A stretch of DNA of 64,000 nt from Clostridium sp. CS001 (GCF_020443565.1 NZ_JAIZZN010000001.1:1-64000); one strand, 5' to 3'. Positions 14,810-24,428 are shown, numbered from the stretch's first letter. A program made the numbers and translations. The notes: generated by a model from the sequence alone, not told the origin.

Positions 14810-15754
14810 TTAACTACAAATAAATATATTTCTTTCAAACGTCCCTTTGGACACGGTACACCTGTCATCTATGTTGAACCCAAAAGAACTAATTTGTTGT
14901 TCCATATCTTCAAATGTAATGATTACCATTCTATCTGCTATTCTGCGAGTGGTGCTTATAATAGCTAGTTGCTCCTCGGTGGTAATCTTAGTAAAAATGC
15001 CATATGGAAGATCGACAATAGCTACATCAAACCTTTCCTCAATATCATGCATGTCACCAATAGTTATTACATCCTCAAATCCAAAATATCTAAGGTTTGC
15101 CTTGGCATTTTCTGCTATGTAGGAATTCAGCTCATATCCTTTTATATTTATTTTCATAGAGATTGCTTCAATGATAACCGTTCCAATACCACAGCAGGGA
15201 TCGATAACACTACAATCCATATTGTTGCCCACAGCTATATTAACTAAAGCTCTTGAAACATTCACCTTTAGGGCATTAGAATAAGAAAATGGTTTTACTT
15301 TCCGCAATAGCCAATCTGAATCATTGCTTTCACATTCACCAAATATCCACTTATTTGCTATTCTTGTTATACCGAAAATAATACTTGGGTTTTTCATTTC
15401 AGCTTCACCAAGTATATTATAGCCAATTTCGAATTCAATGTTACGACCCTCTCGAAAACCCATGTTTTCATCAGCAGCGTTAATATAAGCAACCTTATAT
15501 TTTATACCAGTAAGTTTGTTAATAACTATTTGATCAACAATTTCCTGCATTGTTTCACCAGTATACATTATTGATATACATTTTTTTATAAAAGGACTTC
15601 TCGAAGGATCCACATAAATATCAGAAATCAAGTGTTTTCCATCAAGTGTTTTGCTAAACAAGCACTTCATTTCCATTTTGCACAAGCTTTCTTCATCCTT
15701 AGAATAATTAGTTGTGTATAAATACTTCTGCTCATTCTGTGGTAGTTGAAACAT
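14810..15754 (-). CDS. TRM11/RlmL-like N2-guanine methyltransferase
   Basis: A 314-residue protein with a THUMP-like N-terminus (about residues 1-165) and a Rossmann-type SAM-dependent methyltransferase domain. SAM motif I is VIDPCCGIGTVIIEA, followed by IKGYELN, then VAIVDLPYG as the catalytic (N/D)PPY-like motif. This arrangement is that of the tRNA G10 (Trm11/TrmG10) and 23S rRNA G2445 enzymes. The motif reads DLPYG where DPPYG is most usual. The exact RNA target is not determined. AAAGG lies 12 bases before the ATG. Confidence 0.75.
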   Translation of the reverse strand: MFQLPQNEQKYLYTTNYSKDEESLCKMEMKCLFSKTLDGKHLISDIYVDPSRSPFIKKCISIMYTGETMQEIVDQIVINKLTGIKYKVAYINAADENMGFREGRNIEFEIGYNILGEAEMKNPSIIFGITRIANKWIFGECESNDSDWLLRKVKPFSYSNALKVNVSRALVNIAVGNNMDCSVIDPCCGIGTVIIEAISMKINIKGYELNSYIAENAKANLRYFGFEDVITIGDMHDIEERFDVAIVDLPYGIFTKITTEEQLAIISTTRRIADRMVIITFEDMEQQISSFGFNIDDRCTVSKGTFERNIFICS

Positions 15755-15801
15755 TTAAACACAACCTTTCCGAATTATTATATACTTACTATATTAATAT
15801 T

Positions 15802-16899
15802 CTATCTTAAATTTGATACGTATTTTAATCTTTCAATTATTGGAAGATGTTGGGTGCACTTTTTCTCGCATATCCCACATGCAATACACTCTGCAGCACC
15901 TTTAGCATCTAGACCCCAATGCCCTTTTAGTCTACCTGATATACGATCTTTGTTATTGGAAAGCATATACATATTATAAGCATCCATGAATTTAGGTATT
16001 TGGATATCTTTAGGGCAACCAACGCAATATTGGCATCCTGTACAAAGCGTATCCAAAGAAGAACTTATTTTTGCTGAGAATCGACTTAGTTTTTCGTCAG
16101 TCATCTCACCAATGTTTTCACCTGCTTTAACATTTTCCTCCACCTCAGCTATTGAGCCCATTCCAGCCAGAGTTACGGTAATTTCTTTATGTGAAGCATT
16201 AAACTTTAATGCAGCTTGTACAAGAGTATCTTCTTTGTTTTCCTTTATAAAAGAATAAAAATCAGGATTTTGCGGAATAATTCCACCGCCTAAAGGATTC
16301 ATGGTAACTACTCCCAAACCATTTTCATATGCTGACCTTATTCCCTTTTGCCTAAATGCAAAGTTTGTTGCATTGTAGCCAAGGGTTACCCCTTCAAAAT
16401 GACCTTCCTTAACTATAGTTTCAATTTCATCCCCATTACAATGTGTGGAAAAAACTATATGTTCTATAAGCCCCTCTTCTTTTGCCCTGAGTGCACCTTC
16501 ATACGGACCACCAGGAGCCATTATTCTTCTGTATTGATCTAAATTTAGTATGCACCACATGTGTAAAAAATTTATTTTTTCAACTCCAAGTCTTTTTAAA
16601 GAAAGGTCTATTCTTTTTCTAACTGCACTAGCATCCTTTTCACTAGAAATATTACTTTTAGTAGATACATAAAAAGGATTTTTCATATATTTAAATGCTT
16701 CGCCCATTATTTCTTCGCTTTTATCGTCACAATAAGCAGGAGCTGTGTCAAAGTAATTAATACCCAACTCATTTGCCCTAATTGCTACCTTTGCTGACTC
16801 ATAAAGTGATCTTTCATAGTCTTCTTTTCTAAATCTCATACCACCAAAGCCAATTACAGACAGTTTCTTTCCAGTTTTTCCGTATTCTTTGTAATCCAT
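15802..16899 (-). CDS. Aldo/keto reductase with C-terminal 4Fe-4S ferredoxin domain
   Basis: A 365-residue protein. Residues 1 to about 270 are an aldo/keto reductase barrel (GKTGKKLSVIGFGGMRF; INYFDTAPAY; INFLHMW). The C-terminal about 90 residues carry cysteine clusters LCTGCQYCVGCPKDI and CIACGICEKKC that can bind 4Fe-4S clusters. This fusion is common in clostridia and suggests electron input from ferredoxin, or flavin-free carbonyl reduction; the substrate is unknown. The usual AKR catalytic histidine is in a divergent context (HMWC). It lies 55 bp downstream of the pseudo-pullulanase on the same strand. Confidence 0.88.
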   Translation of the reverse strand: MDYKEYGKTGKKLSVIGFGGMRFRKEDYERSLYESAKVAIRANELGINYFDTAPAYCDDKSEEIMGEAFKYMKNPFYVSTKSNISSEKDASAVRKRIDLSLKRLGVEKINFLHMWCILNLDQYRRIMAPGGPYEGALRAKEEGLIEHIVFSTHCNGDEIETIVKEGHFEGVTLGYNATNFAFRQKGIRSAYENGLGVVTMNPLGGGIIPQNPDFYSFIKENKEDTLVQAALKFNASHKEITVTLAGMGSIAEVEENVKAGENIGEMTDEKLSRFSAKISSSLDTLCTGCQYCVGCPKDIQIPKFMDAYNMYMLSNNKDRISGRLKGHWGLDAKGAAECIACGICEKKCTQHLPIIERLKYVSNLR

Positions 16900-16953
16900 A
16901 ATTAATATCCCCTTCCCAAATTAAATTATAGTTATATGTACTCCGATTAAATT

Positions 16954-19407
16954 CTAAGCTTTCTTTCTATCTTTCAAGAATAATATTATGCAAGTAATTC
17001 CACATAAAATTAACATAGTATAAAGCCAAAAAGGTAATGTTGCAAATATGTTTGTTGTTTCATGATATATTACCATAGAACTTAACGCAGGTACTAATAA
17101 TGAACCACCTTTGAATTGCTTAATAGTTTCAACCCCTGCCTTTTCTCCATTAACTACAATATTCCACGTACCTTTTTTAGATAATTTAATAATTTTGTCT
17201 TCCTTATTTGCATTGAAAGCAACTACAATGTTGTCCCAGCTATCCATATTTGCATTATAATTCATTTCATAAGCCACAACATTTTCAGGAACAACTAAAA
17301 AATTTAAGTTCTTTGTAATCATATCTGCTGAAGTCATCCTAAATGCAGGATGTGCTTTTCTAAGTTCTATAAGTCCTTTAAAATAATCGACTGTATCTGT
17401 ATTTTGAGACTTTCTAGTCCAATCAATCATATTTACACTATCTGGAGACTTATATGAGTTAGCATTACCGCCTTTGGTTCTCAAAAATTCCTGACCCGCT
17501 TGAAAGAATGGAATTCCTTGGGATGTAAGCACAATAGCATCTGCTATCCTATGCATCTTTGTTCTTGTTGCTTCATTGTCCTTAGGGTTTGCTATGAGGA
17601 GTTTATCCCATAATGTGTTGTTACTGTGATCTTCCGCATAATTAATGGACTGCACCGGTTCTATCTTTCCCCAAGTTTTTATATCGCTTGAATATTCTAT
17701 TCCCCCAACTATTCCTTTTTTTATATCTATCTCACTTTGAACTTTACCATTAACAAACCCCTTTGATTTTACATGAAATATCTCACCCTTTATTCCATCT
17801 CTAGTTATATGGTTAAAATGTGTTATTCCAGGCATCTTACTTGCATTATTTTGTGATGCCTTGGTATCCTCTGCCTTAGAAGATTGTGAATTCAATTCCT
17901 CTCCAATAATTAGTATAGATGGGTCTAGGCTACTTGTTTTTTTCCTAATCTCGTTCATTGTTTTTACATCAAGTTCTCCCATTAAATTGAATCTAAATCC
18001 ATCTAAATTATATTCTTTCGCCCAATACATAACTGAATCTACAATAAACTTCCTTGTCATTGCATTTTCTGATGTTATGACAGCTCCTTTTTCACTAGAA
18101 TTTGCAGCATTTTTGCTATCCCTAAAGAAATATCCAGGTACTAATTTGTTTAAGTTTGAATTGGCATTACTATATATATTACTGTAAGATACATCCATGA
18201 TTACCCTTAAACCACTATTATGAAATGATTGCACCGCTTGCTTTAATTCTTTAATTCTAGAGTTAGGATTATAAGCGTCTGTTGAATAACTTCCTTCAGG
18301 AACATTATAATTTTTAGTGTCATAACCCCAACTAAATTGAGGTTTGATTGAAGTCTCATCAACACTTGCGTAGTCCATTATTGGCAAAAGCTGAACATGT
18401 GTTACTCCCAGATTTTTTATATAATCAATACCTGTAGGTTTTCCATCACTACCTTTTGATACTGTTTCAGTAAAAGCTAAAAACTTTCCTTTGTTTACCA
18501 TTCCACTATTCTCATCTATGGAAAAGTCTCTAACATGTAGTTCATATATAATTGCATCATTCATATTTATAAAATTGGGTTTTTCTCCTAACTTCCACAC
18601 ATTAGGATTTGTTTCTTTTAAGTCTATTATAGCAGCCCTATCTCCGTTGACAGATACCGCACGTGCATATGGATCTACAACTTCATTTAAAACCTCTCCA
18701 AATTTAACCTTATAAGTATAAAAAGTACCCTTTTGATCTCCTTGAAAGTCAAAAGTCCAAGTCCCTTTTTCTCCCTTTTTCATTGCTAATTCAACACCAA
18801 TTTTATCATTCCAATTTTTATAACTTACAAGACTTACCTCTGTAGCTGTTGGTGACCATACTTTAAAGCTTGTTTTATTTACACTATAAGTATTACCTAA
18901 ATCATTTCCTTCATAATAAAACAATTTTTCAAAGTTTGCGCTACCTAATACATCTCCCATAACTACTTCTTTTTCTTTGAAGCCATCTTTTAGAATAGTA
19001 AGTTTGCTACCTAATTTTACATTTTCACTAAGTTCAATTGTTGCAAATGTTTTTGTAGAATCCAATTTATTGCTACTGGTTACCTTCTTTATTTTTATAA
19101 TATTACCATTTTCTTTTACTGTAATTCCATAGCTAATATCTGAGGTAACTGATAAAATTAAATTCGTTTCTATAGTAATGATATTCATGTCATCTAGTTT
19201 CGCAACTACAAATTCACCTAGTTTTTCTGAAGGCTTTATAGGTATAACTGCTCCCTTAGGAGGAACAACCGTCAAGGTTTTAGTTTTAGCGTTTTCAGCG
19301 TAGGTTTTTGTATTTGGTACTAAAAAAAATAATTCTGTCATAACCAAAGTTCCCGCAAGAAAAACACTCAGTGCTTTCCTGTTAGTAATCTCTGTTTTAA
19401 ATTCCAT
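16954..19407 (-). CDS. Membrane-anchored pullulanase-like protein with lost catalytic residues
   Basis: An 817-residue paralogue of the pullulanase at 3888. N-terminal signal peptide (hydrophobic 12-30, possible cleavage after TYA), an Ig/PUD-like region (about 40-165), CBM48-like module, GH13 barrel, C-terminal beta domain, then a membrane helix (FWLYTMLILCGITCIILFL) and a KDRKKA tail. So it is held on the outer face of the membrane. The nucleophile Asp is N474 (GFRFN), the third catalytic Asp is S595 (EDHSN where the paralogue has SSHDN), and region I reads DVSYSN and not DVVYNH. Only the acid/base E503 remains. It is probably a glycan-binding pseudoenzyme. The frame is intact with an upstream RBS, arguing against a decaying pseudogene. 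Confidence 0.88.
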   Translation of the reverse strand: MEFKTEITNRKALSVFLAGTLVMTELFFLVPNTKTYAENAKTKTLTVVPPKGAVIPIKPSEKLGEFVVAKLDDMNIITIETNLILSVTSDISYGITVKENGNIIKIKKVTSSNKLDSTKTFATIELSENVKLGSKLTILKDGFKEKEVVMGDVLGSANFEKLFYYEGNDLGNTYSVNKTSFKVWSPTATEVSLVSYKNWNDKIGVELAMKKGEKGTWTFDFQGDQKGTFYTYKVKFGEVLNEVVDPYARAVSVNGDRAAIIDLKETNPNVWKLGEKPNFINMNDAIIYELHVRDFSIDENSGMVNKGKFLAFTETVSKGSDGKPTGIDYIKNLGVTHVQLLPIMDYASVDETSIKPQFSWGYDTKNYNVPEGSYSTDAYNPNSRIKELKQAVQSFHNSGLRVIMDVSYSNIYSNANSNLNKLVPGYFFRDSKNAANSSEKGAVITSENAMTRKFIVDSVMYWAKEYNLDGFRFNLMGELDVKTMNEIRKKTSSLDPSILIIGEELNSQSSKAEDTKASQNNASKMPGITHFNHITRDGIKGEIFHVKSKGFVNGKVQSEIDIKKGIVGGIEYSSDIKTWGKIEPVQSINYAEDHSNNTLWDKLLIANPKDNEATRTKMHRIADAIVLTSQGIPFFQAGQEFLRTKGGNANSYKSPDSVNMIDWTRKSQNTDTVDYFKGLIELRKAHPAFRMTSADMITKNLNFLVVPENVVAYEMNYNANMDSWDNIVVAFNANKEDKIIKLSKKGTWNIVVNGEKAGVETIKQFKGGSLLVPALSSMVIYHETTNIFATLPFWLYTMLILCGITCIILFLKDRKKA

Positions 19408-19814
19408 AAAATTCCTCCTGTAAAATAAAATTATGTCGAATAATATATGTCCTTTTTTACAATGTTTTCGGGAAAATTAAATACCTTGTCTATATTTTAG
19501 ACTACTAATGTAAGTATAAAGGAATAGTAAGATATTTGCTATATACTTATTTATAAATGTTCTTGATTTACATATAGTTTATATAATAATTATACACCAA
19601 TAGCAACAAATTAATCATTTTACTTAATTGCTTGATTTTATAATTTTATAATGGACAATTAGCTATATTTAATCCCAATCATCAAAGTAATAGGGTAGCA
19701 ATCATCTGACTTTTAGTCACCTAATCGCTACCCACTCTTACATATTATAATAATTACTTACATTCTTTAGGTAGAAAGTCCCTACCACTAAGGTAGCTAT
19801 TAGTTCACTGATAC
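19408..19814. other. Intergenic region with one stem-loop
   Basis: A 407-bp gene-free stretch: the upstream region of the surface pullulanase-like gene plus the region after the 43-residue ORF. It holds a stem-loop at 19693-19733: GGGTAGC with GCTACCC enclosing TGAC/GTCA, with no T-tract on either strand. A smaller imperfect repeat of GGTAG/CTACC lies at about 19770-19796. No ORF with a ribosome binding site was seen. Confidence 0.45.
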
Positions 19815-19946
19815 TTATTGTCCTCTAGAATTACCTCTTATAGTTTTCTTTGGTGTTTGTAATGGAGTTTTATTATCACCTTTAGATCCCTGCTCATTTG
19901 CAGACTTACTATTACTTGATGGGAAAGCTGGTTTATTCTTAGCCAT
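19815..19946 (-). CDS. Small basic protein (43 aa)
   Basis: ATG 19946 follows AAAGGAGTGATATA, a strong site. The 43-residue product starts MAKNKPAFPSSNSKSAN, is rich in Lys, Ser, Asn and Pro and ends TIRGNSRGQ. It is hydrophilic, without membrane segment or cysteine, and likely disordered. No family recognised. The stem-loop at 19693-19733 lies about 80 bp downstream. Confidence 0.65.
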   Translation of the reverse strand: MAKNKPAFPSSNSKSANEQGSKGDNKTPLQTPKKTIRGNSRGQ

Positions 19947-20053
19947 TATATCACTCCTTTAAACATTTTGCTATTACTAACCACTTCTAAGAGTAGCCAG
20001 TAGCTTTCTTAAGTATATTATATAGTTTTATGGATATATATACAAGCGCTTTA

Positions 20054-20290
20054 TTAATTACACATCTCCGAAAATACTTTATTAATAATTTCTACCCTTG
20101 AATTACCTAATATATTAGAAATTTTTAAAGATATATGACCATCTTTATAAACCCTATCCTCGTTTGAATCAACTAAGATAGTTATTTTTTCTTCTAACTT
20201 TTCATAAGTAATAACATTATCTAAATAAAAATCAATTAAATCTTTTAAACACATTCCAAGTGCCTTTGGATCTTTGTAAACTTTTCTCAT
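20054..20290 (-). CDS. Small clostridial hypothetical protein (78 aa)
   Basis: The 78-residue product starts MRKVYKDPKALGMCLKDLI. It is soluble and mainly helical, with a YEKLEEKI segment and a C-terminal VEIINKVFSEMCN. I have a weak memory of a clostridial family with this look (TIGR04540-like) but cannot confirm it. GGAGT lies about 7 bases before ATG 20290. It stands downstream of the methyltransferase-TPR gene on the opposite side of a 94-bp gap, same strand. Confidence 0.65.
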   Translation of the reverse strand: MRKVYKDPKALGMCLKDLIDFYLDNVITYEKLEEKITILVDSNEDRVYKDGHISLKISNILGNSRVEIINKVFSEMCN

Positions 20291-20384
20291 ACCGTACTCC
20301 TTATTATTTATTCTAAATATTTTTATAGTGTATCTTTATTATATCCTAATGTCTTTATAATTTAAACATATTAGATCTTTTATC

Positions 20385-22013
20385 TTATACTAATATATCT
20401 TCAATTAGCCTTTTCAAAGTTGTAGAGTCCTCCAAAACTGGATCTAATGCTAAAGATTTATCAGTGTATTCTAGAGCCTTTTCAACTTGGCTTAAATTAA
20501 AATAGCTAAGCGCGATATTATAATAAATTTCAGCATTGGCTCCATAGATTTCATAAGAATACTGGAAAAATCTTAGTGCATCACTGTCCTGCCCAATATA
20601 ACTTAACAAAGACCCTATGTAGTATGCTAAATCCCCCTCTTCACCAATAGGGAAATAATGCTCCCAAACTTTATTTATTACAATGATAAGCTCTTCTAGC
20701 GGAAAGTCCTTTTCCTCATCTATCCTCTCAAGTAATATGTTGTAAAACTCTTGAAAGGTTCTTGCATCCCAAACTGTAAGTCTAAGAAATGTAAGAAATT
20801 GTTTTGTTTCTAAAGACTCTCCTAGTGGAACAACTGCCTTTTTTATTATATAAAAATCATCTGGTCCTATACTTTCAACAATTTCATTATAGGCCATGGT
20901 GGTTTCTACAAAATCATGAGTGCTTTTACTTAATAAAAACAATGACATATTTATATTTTCATGTTCATAAATACTATGAATTGCTTTTCCACCAAGGCTT
21001 TCAAAATACTTTTCCAATGAATGAAAGTTAACAGTCATAGATATGCAGCCGTGTTTTGATAAAAATGGGTGAGAATTTTCAAACATAGATTTTTCACTTT
21101 TATATCCTTTATCAGCAGAAATTAAAATTATATCATCATTAAACAACTTTTTCAGTCTAGAAATGCAACGTAAAGCCATTATAGGGATAGAAAAAGAAGT
21201 ATTCTTCAATTGATCTTTGTAGTAAAGAAGAATTTTGTTAAAATCATTATCTTCATAATAATCACTTGCTTTAATTTCATTGTCTGTGTAGTAATAATCA
21301 AGGCCTGCAAGTATTGATTTATCTTCAGAATTAACTTCAATGTCTGGTCTTATTATTGTGATAAGTCCTTCAGAAATTTTTTCTTCACCTACAAAAAAAG
21401 TGTCTTGCGGGAGGCTATCAAAGGTGTAATTAGCTATTAAAATCAAAGGGTTTTCTAGATTTCCAGAACATAGCACTTCTCCGCTGTTCCTTAACTTAAG
21501 TTCTTCATCTTTAGCTATATCGAAGGTTGCACAATCAAGCACTCCAGAATCGAAATAGGGTTTCAAGAAACTATGACTTTGCCAATAATCAATATTTTTC
21601 TCCGAAAAGTCAGTAACTATGTATTTAAACTTAAGTGATTTCAACGAAGAGCTCTCAATCATATGTAAAAACCTCTTAAGAAAAGTATATGTAAATCTAC
21701 CTACCCCTGAAGCTAGCTCCATTATGTATATTGTCGAATTTTTATCTATATCATTTCTTGTAACATAGTCTCTACAATAACCAAATACAGTCTTAGCATA
21801 AAGATTCGCAATATATGGATTGGTGGTAATATATTGAGGAACAATTCCTTTTCTCCAAGCTTCTGGTCCCTGATTTGCAAAGAAATCAGTTTGTAAATTC
21901 CATAGCATAGATTGCGATAAAGGTTTCTTTTCCTCAATTATAGCTGCTTTATGTTGAGAACCTTCTGAATTAGTAGTCTTCTTAATATTATATTTTTTAA
22001 TTTTTGTTGACAA
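20385..22013 (-). CDS. SAM-dependent methyltransferase (MidA-like) with C-terminal TPR
   Basis: A 542-residue cytoplasmic protein. About residues 60-400 contain a methyltransferase-like domain; IYIMELASGVGRFTYTFLKRF is SAM motif I, and KFKYIVTDFSEKNIDYW and LILIANYTFDSLPQDTF follow the order seen in MidA/NDUFAF7-like (Methyltransf_28) proteins. The C-terminal about 90 residues hold tetratricopeptide units (SLLSYIGQDSDALRFFQYSYEI; AEIYYNIALSYFNLSQVEKALEY), a protein-binding module. So a protein partner or protein substrate is plausible. The specific target is unknown. A lone gene with AGGGAGGAATCACTT before the start. Confidence 0.7.
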   Translation of the reverse strand: MSTKIKKYNIKKTTNSEGSQHKAAIIEEKKPLSQSMLWNLQTDFFANQGPEAWRKGIVPQYITTNPYIANLYAKTVFGYCRDYVTRNDIDKNSTIYIMELASGVGRFTYTFLKRFLHMIESSSLKSLKFKYIVTDFSEKNIDYWQSHSFLKPYFDSGVLDCATFDIAKDEELKLRNSGEVLCSGNLENPLILIANYTFDSLPQDTFFVGEEKISEGLITIIRPDIEVNSEDKSILAGLDYYYTDNEIKASDYYEDNDFNKILLYYKDQLKNTSFSIPIMALRCISRLKKLFNDDIILISADKGYKSEKSMFENSHPFLSKHGCISMTVNFHSLEKYFESLGGKAIHSIYEHENINMSLFLLSKSTHDFVETTMAYNEIVESIGPDDFYIIKKAVVPLGESLETKQFLTFLRLTVWDARTFQEFYNILLERIDEEKDFPLEELIIVINKVWEHYFPIGEEGDLAYYIGSLLSYIGQDSDALRFFQYSYEIYGANAEIYYNIALSYFNLSQVEKALEYTDKSLALDPVLEDSTTLKRLIEDILV

Positions 22014-22204
22014 AGTGATTCCTCCCTAAACATAAAAATAATGTGTTTTACAAAATTATTATACTATTAGTACTGAATTATGTACAGTTAGGAACGCTTA
22101 GAAATATTATACTGTCCTCTAAAAGATTTTTCTGATTTTTAAAAATTAGAAACTGTATTGAAGTATTCCACTACAGTTTCTTTACACTATTACAAGTTAA
22201 CTTT

Positions 22205-23497
22205 TTAGTATCTTTTTTTTAGTACAGATGATGTCATTGTATATATGTCATTTGAAATAAGCTCTGAATTAACCAGATTCCCATTTTCATAGGTTTTTCT
22301 GTTTACTACTACTTTATAACCATTATTATATTCATTTATATTATTCTCAATTATATATTTCTTTTTATTTAAATCTGAATTTGAAAAAATATTAATATAT
22401 AAGTTTTTATTTTTTGTAAATGCCTCTATACACATTGGGTATTCAAAGGTATTTATAAACTTGAAGTCTATATTCTGCCAATCAACGGTGGCATCAAGCC
22501 CGAGTTCAACATAGGAAGACGGTAAAGAATGATTTGTTCTACCAATATCTTGTATACCTGCTTTTAAGACTGCATTATATAAAGTAGATGATACCTGACA
22601 AATACCTCCTCCTATTCCCGATTCAATTTTATTATCAATTATAACTGGAGCTTCCATGTACCCTCTTTCTTTTGTTCTCTCTCCAAGAACATCGTTAAAA
22701 CTAAAGGTTTCGCCTGGAAATATGAGTTTACCATTAAGAGCTTTAACAGAAACATCAATATTATTGGATCTCATATAAGAAGATGACTTAAAACTTGTAC
22801 TAAAAGAAGCTATACAGGTATTAATAAAAGAAAGTTTTTCTTTTGTAATTGCAGCGTCTGTTTTCTGAATAGGGGCTACAATACGTATGTCCTCACTTGC
22901 ATTGGCCTTTATATTTTCTAAAATATATTTATTTAGCTTTTCTTTTTCAATTTTATATCCTTTTGTATCTGCATTTATTTTTATTTCACTTTCCGATTTT
23001 ATTTCTATACTTGCATTTACAGGATTTTTATTAATTTCTTTCTCAATATTCGATGTAAATGTATTTATCAGGTTACTATCACAATTAAATCCTATATTAT
23101 AATTTTTATTACTACCTGTCCTTATAATCCTGTGTTTCTTAATTATATTTAAATGTTTTCCAAAGTCAAATGCTTCATTTATAACAACATCCATATCATT
23201 ACTCTTAATAAAGCGTGAACTATTAACAGCATATGTATTTTCATCAACGGTTACATAAAGTTTTTTGCTAAGCTTGCCTTCTATGTATTGAGATTTAACT
23301 ATATTTCTGGCTTCTTGCTTAGTTTTTCCACCTACATCAATATTTGCTATTTTTATATCACTATAAATTAATTGACTCCATTTTTCATTTTCCACATTCA
23401 ATCCCCACATGCATCCAATGGCCAAAGCTATAAAACTTAAAAAAAATTGAACTACTAAAATCTTAAAAACACTAGTGATATGATATTTCTCCTTCAT
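22205..23497 (-). CDS. VanW family protein
   Basis: A 430-residue protein with an N-terminal membrane anchor (about residues 8-30), a central region resembling the YoaR/PG_binding_4 module (IYSDIKIANIDVGGKTKQEA and later repeats), and the VanW domain with GETFSFNDVLGERTKERGY, GIGGGICQVSSTLYNAV and RTNHSLPSSYV. The invariant Cys-containing GGGxCQxS motif is intact. The family sits at the cell surface; its role in cell-wall metabolism is not settled. Start 23497 (MKEKYH) is favoured because GAGGTG precedes it; an in-frame ATG at 23509 overlaps that site. It is last in a likely operon with 24225 and 23533. Confidence 0.88.
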   Translation of the reverse strand: MKEKYHITSVFKILVVQFFLSFIALAIGCMWGLNVENEKWSQLIYSDIKIANIDVGGKTKQEARNIVKSQYIEGKLSKKLYVTVDENTYAVNSSRFIKSNDMDVVINEAFDFGKHLNIIKKHRIIRTGSNKNYNIGFNCDSNLINTFTSNIEKEINKNPVNASIEIKSESEIKINADTKGYKIEKEKLNKYILENIKANASEDIRIVAPIQKTDAAITKEKLSFINTCIASFSTSFKSSSYMRSNNIDVSVKALNGKLIFPGETFSFNDVLGERTKERGYMEAPVIIDNKIESGIGGGICQVSSTLYNAVLKAGIQDIGRTNHSLPSSYVELGLDATVDWQNIDFKFINTFEYPMCIEAFTKNKNLYINIFSNSDLNKKKYIIENNINEYNNGYKVVVNRKTYENGNLVNSELISNDIYTMTSSVLKKRY

Positions 23498-23532
23498 GTG
23501 GCACCTCATAAGTAACTCTTAAATCTTAAATG

Positions 23533-24189
23533 TTATTTTCGAAAAAAATCAATAATACCATCTATCTTTTGAGTTTCATATTTAATTATATGTGTTTGTT
23601 CTTCTAACATGTTTTCTTTAATTTTTATTTCTTCTTGACAATTACTAATTAACTTTGACAGCTTGTCTATCTCCTCTTTATATTCATTAATACGCTTGTT
23701 AATTTTACTATTATATCCATCTATTACTTTAATTAAAACTGCTTGTCTTTCTTCCCCATCAGAAATAAGCTCATTTAAGTCAATATTAGAGGTATTAATA
23801 ATGTTAATAACAGATTGTTTTATTACATCCTTTGGTAAATCCTGTGGCAATGCATTGATTAAGTTTTGTAACATGAAAACTGTATTAATGTTGCTATCTT
23901 TAAGTTTATACAACGAATATATCTCATTTAGAGGCATTATATTTTCATATTCTATATCTGAAGCAACTAAAGGATAAGTTTCCTTAATTACTGACTCAGA
24001 TATCTTAATTTCCTCATTATAATCACTAGGCTTAATTTCAAAAATGTTATTTACTTCATTTAATTCATTATCATTATTTTCAGCTACCTTATTATTAATA
24101 TCTTCATTTAAAATAATATGTTCTGATTTATCCTTGCTACCTTTTTCTACCAAGTTATATTTTTCTAGTATAGACATTATCTTTGCCAT
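23533..24189 (-). CDS. Coiled-coil hypothetical protein (218 aa)
   Basis: Start 24189 (MAKIMSILEKYN) is preferred, with AAGGAG 8 nt upstream; an earlier GTG at 24198 abuts that site. The N-terminal third is low-complexity and acidic; residues about 85-150 form a compact helical part (NTVFMLQNLINALPQDLPKDV); the C-terminal about 65 residues are a predicted coiled coil (KINKRINEYKEEIDKLSKLI). No signal or membrane segment. No family recognised. Neighbouring VanW and a two-helix membrane protein suggest a cell-envelope role, by context only. Confidence 0.65.
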   Translation of the reverse strand: MAKIMSILEKYNLVEKGSKDKSEHIILNEDINNKVAENNDNELNEVNNIFEIKPSDYNEEIKISESVIKETYPLVASDIEYENIMPLNEIYSLYKLKDSNINTVFMLQNLINALPQDLPKDVIKQSVINIINTSNIDLNELISDGEERQAVLIKVIDGYNSKINKRINEYKEEIDKLSKLISNCQEEIKIKENMLEEQTHIIKYETQKIDGIIDFFRK

Positions 24190-24224
24190 AGTAAACACTC
24201 CTTAAAATTAAAACTTTTAATTAA

Positions 24225-24428
24225 TTATATAAGCCTACCGATTATGATTTTACCTATTGTTACTCCTAATATAAGAGTAATTAAACAAGAAAGAAAATAC
24301 TTTAATTTAATTGTAAAAGCATATTGTGTTTTCAATAAAACCTTTTCAAATAAATTCAGTATTATATTATATAGAAACAATGAAAATAAGAAAATTGCAG
24401 TTCCAATAAAAAAAAGTATTATTGCCAT
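24225..24428 (-). CDS. Small two-helix membrane protein (67 aa)
   Basis: The 67-residue product starts MAIILFFIGTAIFLFSLFLY. Two hydrophobic helices (about 2-26 and 44-64) are joined by a basic loop, so both ends probably face the same side. Function unknown. It lies 35 bp before the coiled-coil gene on the same strand and is the probable first gene of the VanW operon. The ribosome binding site is weak (GGATGTGAT). Confidence 0.6.
   Translation of the reverse strand: MAIILFFIGTAIFLFSLFLYNIILNLFEKVLLKTQYAFTIKLKYFLSCLITLILGVTIGKIIIGRLI

Noticed and set aside
16954-19407. Reading the surface pullulanase-like gene as a pseudogene
   Set aside because: The frame is intact with signal peptide, full domain set and membrane anchor, and all losses are single residues at catalytic positions, so a maintained pseudoenzyme fits better.
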